Below, piece by piece: positions 61,801 through 64,000 of a stretch of DNA of 64,000 nucleotides. Numbering within the stretch: the stretch's first letter is position 1; every line of letters starts with the position of its first letter. Under the pieces are notes generated by a model. The model saw only the letters and a program-made list of their open reading frames with translations, had not been told where the DNA came from and did no database searches. The stretch is from Zygaena filipendulae (taxonomy: Eukaryota; Arthropoda; Insecta; Lepidoptera; Zygaenidae). The stretch lies in NCBI GenBank assembly GCA_907165275.2, contig OU015653.1, forward strand, positions 2,386,001 to 2,450,000, read 5' to 3'. The position numbers and the translations under genes are program-made.

Positions 61801-63941
61801 AGATCAAAATTTTGACCTTGAAGCGTTTGAAAATACCACCCACTCTTGTGAAGTGACGATTCTGTTCCGACAAACAGCTGAATTTATCCGTCAGGCGTGA
61901 CGCTGATGTTAACAGATAAAAGCGCGGGCGACACTAGCGACATCATATCGGACTCGAGCGGGGTCGGTACTAGCAATTCGGACACCACCACCAGCTCGCT
62001 GCAGACGGGCAGCGCCACCGTGGTGTGCCTGCAGCCGTACGAGCCCACCGCGCCCGACCACCTGCGCCTCAACCAGGGCGACATCCTCGAAGGTAAACAT
62101 ACCGAGGACTCCAAGTACCTACCGAGTATATAAATCTCCAACAACAGGGCAATTATATTGTTGCTATCATATTTCAGTTTTAATCAGAAAAATAGCAAAT
62201 TTGTGATTAATTAATCATGTTTAGGCAGCTTCAACTTTTGAAGTATGTTTATTTTGGTTGATTGCTAGATATTGTAGGTGCCAAAACGTGCGTATTGTAA
62301 TCGTAAAACCGTAATGTTTTTGATTGCAACCGAAGAATGATAGAAACAAAAGTTGCATAATAGCCTCTGCCGTGAATTAATACTCATTTGTAACGTCAAC
62401 CAACTAACTAACTTTGTGTGTTCAATGAGGAGAATGTTAATGTAACTAAAACATCACGACAACGACATGCCATTGTTAATAATAATATCATAAACAAATT
62501 CCATTTAAAAAAAACAATTGCAGCAACAAATCATTCGATTGATACAGAAGTTTGCAATTGACACTCACGCTGTCCAGACAATAGATTCCGAAACAATGTA
62601 AACACGAGAAATAACTGTTTGTTGGATCCGCGCGTTGATCAGTATACGGTTAGGCTTGGTAGTGGCAATGCCTCGTTTGGAGGCGAACGTGTACAGGGTG
62701 ACGTGCGAGTTGCTGAGGCGGGTGGATGTTGCAGTGACGGCGGCGACGGACGATGGGCTGCTGGAGGGCACGCTGCGTGGTTCGGGTGCCTCGGGGCTGT
62801 TCCCCGCGCACTGCGTGCAGGAGGTGCGGCTCAGGCAGACCGCGCATTTGCACCAGGTGTGACTACTTCTTCAAACTTTGAAATCTGCATAGTCTTGGAT
62901 TTGAGTCGGTTTTCAAAGGCGGAAACATACTTATGTGTTGAGTCGCGATTATGTTTATGTTATGTTTCCGGCTTACGTTGTATCTACTGTAAATTATAGC
63001 ACAATATATTATATTGAAATTTTAATATTTCTTTCAGGTATTATCATCAGGACCAATTCATCATTCAAGAGTTACCGGCAGACGAGAAATGGCACTGAGC
63101 AAGACTTACAGCGCAACTGCGCCTAGGATAAAGAAAACGTAAGTATTGTAATATAAAAGAAACATCGTAATTAAATAATACCATTTATTACCATATACAC
63201 ACTATACACTAGAGAGACTCTCTTTCCATTGTAATCCCTACTAATATTATAAATGCGAACGTAACTCTGTCTGTTACGCTTTCACGCCTTAACGGTTTAA
63301 CCGCATGATGAAATTTTGCATACACATTGTCAGGAGTACAGAGAAGGACATAGTGTACTTTTTGTCCCGGAATTCCCGCGGGAACTCCAAAATTAACGCG
63401 GATGAAACCGCGGGAACAGCTAGTACTAAATAATTGTTCTTATGTCTCATTAATGAATAGTATTAATAAGCATTAATGCCCATTTTCCCCCAGTTATGGC
63501 AACATGGAGACTCATACAGTAGTATTGCACCGTGCTCGACGGGGCTTCGGATTTGTTCTGCGAGGGGCGAAGGCGTCCTCACCGCTGATGGAGCTTCGCC
63601 CCTCTGAGAGGTGTCCTGGCCTGCAGTATTTAGATGATGTCGACGCTGGTGGTGTCGCCGACAGGGCTGGGCTGAAAAAGGGAGATTTTCTTATAGCGGT
63701 AAGTGACTTACTATAGTAAAATAAAACTTGCGTTACTATGATTAAAATTCTAAATGATGTCAAACAATTGTTGCGACTATAATAAAATCGTCCACGTAAA
63801 CGATTATGCGAAATGTTTTTTTTTTATTTCAGATAAACGGTGAGGACGTGTCGGCAGCATCGCATGAGCACGTCGTGGAGTTGATACGCAGTTCCGGTGC
63901 TCTTGTCTCAATGACAGTGGTCTCATTGAATAATGTCAATA
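55753..63941 (+). CDS. Shank: Shank/Prosap postsynaptic scaffold, internal part (11 exons, both ends missing)
   Basis: Shank proteins are multidomain scaffolds that organise the postsynaptic density. They link receptors, through adaptors bound to the PDZ domain, to actin regulators. Exons seen: 55753-55878, 56949-57129, 58875-59194, 59677-59871, 60382-60448, 61331-61582, 61916-62092, 62735-62856, 63038-63138, 63494-63698, 63833-63941. All have AG/GT borders and compatible phases, giving 1,855 nt (about 618 codons) with no stop. Domain order, numbered from the first visible residue: SPN C-terminal half (1-50), ankyrin repeats (about 60-295), basic Gly/Ser-rich linker (297-412), SH3-like (415-474), linker (475-520), PDZ (522-618). 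This order is unique to the Shank family. The initiator exon and first half of SPN are not in the window; the proline-rich tail and SAM domain should lie to the right. Exons are G+C-rich against AT-rich introns. Exon borders are read by eye from splice motifs and family similarity; exon 8's acceptor is the least certain. Confidence 0.95.
56196..56605 (-). mobile_element. Helitron-like in Shank intron 1, split by an insertion
   Basis: A|CTAGTTGTGCCCCGCGGTT at the left; AGTAGTTTTTGCGTGAAAGA and GTAACAAACATCCAT before the insertion; CCATCCATACATACATACTT, AACTTTCGCGTTTATAATAT and TAGTAGGA|T after it. The insert (about 56357-56551) carries repeat W copy 2. Confidence 0.78.
56425..56520. repeat. 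Dispersed repeat W, copy 2, inverted, in Shank intron 1
   Basis: ATAATAATCCACATCACAAC, ACACAGATCTACTTGATCCC and CGTGGAAACCAAGCAAACGT: the reverse complement of the copy at 55043. It is inserted, with about 195 bp in total, in the Helitron-like copy at 56196-56605. Confidence 0.75.
56949..57129 (+). CDS. Shank: Shank exon 2: SPN to ankyrin junction and first ankyrin repeat
   Basis: 181 nt, entering in phase 0 and leaving with one base (phase 1). It reads LKYKRRVYKM at the start, the Shank-specific SPN to ankyrin junction, then the first degenerate ankyrin helix pair (NLRRFLENVTHGQIDK) and the GLDPNFH loop. The acceptor is GGTATTCCAG; the donor is GGAG|GTGAGG. The frame stays open for 134 nt into the intron, so an unspliced reading looks like a longer ORF. 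The splice is chosen because the split codon G|AG joins exactly to ETPLTIAA in exon 3. Confidence 0.93.
57175..57255 (-). mobile_element. Possible LINE-related fragment in Shank intron 2
   Basis: AAATTCAAATTGATTTATTC then ACAAGAATAAAATGGTACAT resembles the start of minus-strand non-LTR tails in Lepidoptera. Low certainty. Confidence 0.3.
57516..57746. mobile_element. MITE family E, copy 3 (Shank intron 2)
   Basis: Both ends match copy 1 at 12008 (CCGCACTCAGAGTCGACTTT / AAAGTCGACTCTGAGTGCGG). The interior includes GGCATTTAATGAGATGTAAC and GCCAATTAACATTAATTTAT. It lies between Shank exons 2 and 3 and is removed by splicing. Confidence 0.85.
57757..57930 (+). other. G+C-richer patch in Shank intron 2, partly similar to 9430-9505
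   Basis: Contains CACCATGGTACGGGGTATAG and ACTGCGGAACGCTGGACCGA, with a 31-codon open frame from ATG 57810 ending at TAG 57905. The pattern GG-AT-GA-TGCGG, then ATCAA...CGTTTAT, recurs at 9440-9475. It may be a dispersed element or, less likely, an internal promoter or exon. Confidence 0.35.
58271..58481. mobile_element. MITE family A, copy 2 (Shank intron 2)
   Basis: Reverse-complement relative of the element at 312-558, sharing GAGCAATAACATGTTAACCC near one end and AACTAGCGCTATAATTTTAT inside. The other end is degraded, leaving TATGTATGTCC. It lies between exons 2 and 3 and has no coding content. Confidence 0.65.
58875..59194 (+). CDS. Shank: Shank exon 3: ankyrin repeats 2-4
   Basis: 320 nt, completing a phase 1 codon and ending in phase 0. 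It encodes ETPLTIAAGLKSPGK, then NGGALLDYRTKDGSTAMHRA, LLELGASPNYKDGRGLTPLY, and ends GWQEVHQ. TPL / GA / D-G spacings mark three ankyrin repeats, and the inter-repeat loops match the Shank pattern. The acceptor is ACACATTCCAG and the donor CAG|GTCAGT. The open frame runs about 90 nt upstream of the acceptor as intron read-through and should not be taken as N-terminal coding sequence. Confidence 0.94.
59677..59871 (+). CDS. Shank: Shank exon 4: ankyrin repeats 5-6
   Basis: 195 nt, phase 0 at both ends (65 codons), so it could be skipped or duplicated without a frameshift. It encodes ACRNGLVQHLDHLLFYGADM, then NASGNTPLHVCAVNARDSCA and ends NFANQTPYQ. The acceptor is GCATTACAG. The donor CAG|GTGGCT is weak, and the exon reads into a stop seven bases after it. 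A decayed partial copy of the middle of this exon lies in the following intron (59901-59934 plus 60235-60254). Confidence 0.94.
59901..59934 (+). pseudogene. Relic of Shank exon 4, left part, in intron 4
   Basis: ACGCCGCTGCACGTGTGCGC then GGTGAA is identical to 59761-59786 in exon 4 (26 of 26), followed by one mismatch and GCGCGC. Offset is 140 bp. It would read TPLHVCAVKAR. The relic continues on the far side of the MITE at 60235. Confidence 0.8.
59935..60233. mobile_element. hAT-like MITE inserted in the exon 4 relic
   Basis: Ends CATTGGCGTATCTAGGG and CCCTATATACGCCTATG. Flanks AGCGCGCT (59927-59934) and CGCGCGCT (60234-60241) agree at 7 of 8, an 8-bp duplication as in hAT. Internal direct repeats CATCCTGGGGTGGGCAC occur at 60160 and 60181. 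No ORF. Confidence 0.78.
60235..60254 (+). pseudogene. Relic of Shank exon 4, right part
   Basis: GCGCGCTGGCAGCTGCTCTA resembles exon 4 GCCAGGCAGCTGCTGTTT (59801-59820) after loss of about 12 nt. Joined to the left part it reads ...VCAVKARWQLLY then a stop, so it is not usable. Confidence 0.6.
60382..60448 (+). CDS. Shank: Shank exon 5: last ankyrin repeat
   Basis: 67 nt, entering in phase 0 and leaving in phase 1. It encodes VAVIAGNLELAEVIKNFK and then MDEV. Joined to exon 4 it completes the seventh repeat (TPYQ|VAVIAGN). The acceptor is TCATTTCCAG; the donor G|GTAAGT is consensus. The size is small but the splice sites and similarity are clear. Confidence 0.92.
60449..61330 (+). other. Shank intron 5, nothing recognisable
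   Basis: 882 nt, strongly AT-rich, bounded by consensus GTAAGT and TTCGCAG. No repeat family from the rest of the window, no tRNA-like box and no coding similarity was seen. One weak direct echo (cgtgtaaattc / cacaaattcg around 60650-60725) may be a small degenerate inverted repeat. Confidence 0.5.
61331..61582 (+). CDS. Shank: Shank exon 6: ankyrin to SH3 linker, basic and Ser/Ala/Gly-rich
   Basis: 252 nt, phase 1 at both ends (84 codons). The start VPFRGPPQYNPKRR is the conserved Shank motif after the ankyrin block. The rest (GGWWAAGDRSSLASS, then ALLRRQPGAAASP and SSASSSISDASHPSHED) is low-complexity, probably disordered and phosphorylatable. The acceptor is CGCATTCGCAG, the donor CACAG|GTAAAC. 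G+C content is far above the surrounding introns, which creates long spurious ORFs on both strands. The 3' half is poorly conserved, so the donor rests on the motif and on phase agreement with exon 7. Confidence 0.85.
61916..62092 (+). CDS. Shank: Shank exon 7: Ser/Thr linker and first half of SH3
   Basis: 177 nt, phase 1 at both ends. It encodes DKSAGDTSDIISDSSGVG, a Ser/Thr/Asp-rich stretch, then the SH3 beta-a and RT-loop equivalent TVVCLQPYEP and HLRLNQGDILE. The acceptor is ATGTTAACAG, the donor GAAG|GTAAAC. The split codon G|TG with exon 8 restores GDILEV, the SH3 signature. The intron falls inside the SH3 fold. Confidence 0.9.
62168..62386. mobile_element. MITE family G, copy 2 (Shank intron 7)
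   Basis: Reverse-complement relative of 32394-32622: AATCAGAAAAATAGCAAATT at the left, GCAGCTTCAACTTTTGAAGT inside, ATGATAGAAACAAAAGTTGC then ATAATAG at the right. It fills about a third of the intron that divides the SH3 domain. Confidence 0.72.
62735..62856 (+). CDS. Shank: Shank exon 8: second half of SH3
   Basis: 122 nt, completing a phase 1 codon and ending in phase 0. It encodes VTAATDDGLLEGTLRGSG, then GLFPAHCVQEVRLRQ, which aligns with the C-terminal SH3 strands (GLFP..CV.EV). The acceptor is GATGTTGCAG, but the 30 nt before it are purine-rich with no clear pyrimidine tract; other CAGs lie upstream (62649 and 62697). The chosen site is the one that restores GDILE-V-TAATD. The donor is CACCAG|GTGTGA. 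The SH3 has no Trp where canonical SH3 domains have two. Confidence 0.86.
63038..63138 (+). CDS. Shank: Shank exon 9: SH3 to PDZ linker
   Basis: 101 nt, entering in phase 0 and leaving in phase 2. It encodes VLSSGPIHHSRVTGRREM, then ALSKTYSATAPRIKK and the first two bases of a Thr codon. The SATAPRIKK segment fits the short basic linker before the PDZ domain of Shanks. The acceptor ATTTCTTTCAG is strong and the donor AC|GTAAGT is consensus. A Helitron-like copy sits 97 nt downstream in the intron. Confidence 0.88.
63235..63423 (+). mobile_element. Helitron-like in Shank intron 9
   Basis: A|TCCCTACTAATATTATAAA at the start, GTTACGCTTTCACGCCTTAA and TTTTGCATACACATTGTCAG inside, CGCGGGAACAGCTAG|T at the end. 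Apparently intact. It takes up more than half of the 355-nt intron between the linker and PDZ exons, on the same strand as the gene. Confidence 0.82.
63494..63698 (+). CDS. Shank: Shank exon 10: first two thirds of PDZ
   Basis: 205 nt, completing a phase 2 codon and ending in phase 0. After TYGNMETHTVVLHRARR comes the carboxylate-binding loop GFGF (residues 531-534) and VLRGAKASSPLMEL, then GLQYLDDVDAGGVADRAGLK and GDFLIA. The acceptor TTTTCCCCCAG is strong; the donor GCG|GTAAGT is consensus. The long insertion between strands B and C (AKASSPLMELRPSERCPG) is characteristic of Shank PDZ domains. In vertebrates this domain binds the C-terminus of SAPAP/GKAP. Confidence 0.95.
63833..63941 (+). 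CDS. Shank: Shank exon 11: last third of PDZ
   Basis: 109 nt, entering in phase 0 and leaving in phase 1. It encodes INGEDVSAASHEHVVELI and then RSSGALVSMTVVSLNNVN. The His of ASHEH (residue 593) sits at the first position of helix alpha-B, the residue that selects Ser/Thr at ligand position -2 (class I PDZ). The acceptor TTTTTATTTCAG is strong; the donor AATA|GTAAGA is good. The frame stays open to the end of the next intron segment but that reading is not expected to be coding. The following exons are outside the window. Confidence 0.93.
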
Positions 63942-64000
63942 GTAAGATATTTTATAGAAATTTGATAGGATCCCTTTTGCAGATCCATGTTCACTAAATA

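Noticed and set aside
61243..61900. Long overlapping ORFs on both strands around Shank exon 6
   Set aside because: They are G+C-driven shadows of exon 6 and its flanking introns; only the frame of 61331-61582 joins to neighbouring exons.

Overview
The window looks like lepidopteran nuclear DNA, probably from a moth or butterfly. It is AT-rich and crowded with short non-autonomous transposable elements. The most abundant are Helitron-like repeats that start with TC after an A and end in a G+C-rich block closing with ACAGCTAG before a T. The other repeats are lepidopteran-style SINE and LINE tails and many inverted-repeat elements (MITEs). The single recognisable gene is spliced, with insect-type short exons. 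No tRNA gene, rRNA, CRISPR array or bacterial-style operon was seen.

Gene. From about 55.75 kb to the right edge the + strand carries eleven consecutive internal exons of Shank (SH3 and multiple ankyrin repeat domains protein, Prosap). Shank is the master scaffold of the postsynaptic density. The exons encode in order the C-terminal half of the SPN/F0 domain, about seven ankyrin repeats, a basic low-complexity linker, an SH3-like domain and a PDZ domain. All exon phases join without a break and give about 618 residues. Both ends are missing: the start codon and first half of SPN lie upstream, and the proline-rich region and SAM domain lie downstream.

Upstream 55 kb. I found no coding exon from 1 to 55,752 on either strand. 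It is most simply read as a long 5' intron and/or upstream sequence of Shank. It holds at least eight families of inverted-repeat elements, about 20 Helitron-like copies or fragments, SINE and LINE 3' ends, microsatellites, and a three-deep nest at 49.3-53.6 kb: a MITE holding a 3.9-kb hAT-type element with an exact 8-bp target duplication, which holds an element with inverted 16-bp iteron arrays. A few repeat-poor, G+C-richer patches (21.7-22.0, 35.5-35.75, 43.85-44.2, 45.05-45.75 kb) could be regulatory or non-coding exons; this is weakly supported.

Observations most worth a second look: (i) a decayed partial copy of Shank exon 4 in intron 4, split by a hAT-like MITE; (ii) three Helitron-like elements joined head to tail at 19.5-20.0 kb, where the CTAA (not CTAG) ends recreate the A|T target; (iii) a MITE family that carries perfect TGACGTCA (CRE) sites in every substantial copy; (iv) the 16-bp iteron element; (v) inverted repeats flanking the SPN exon; (vi) an SH3 domain with no tryptophan. 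I did not find a self-evidently new multi-gene system.
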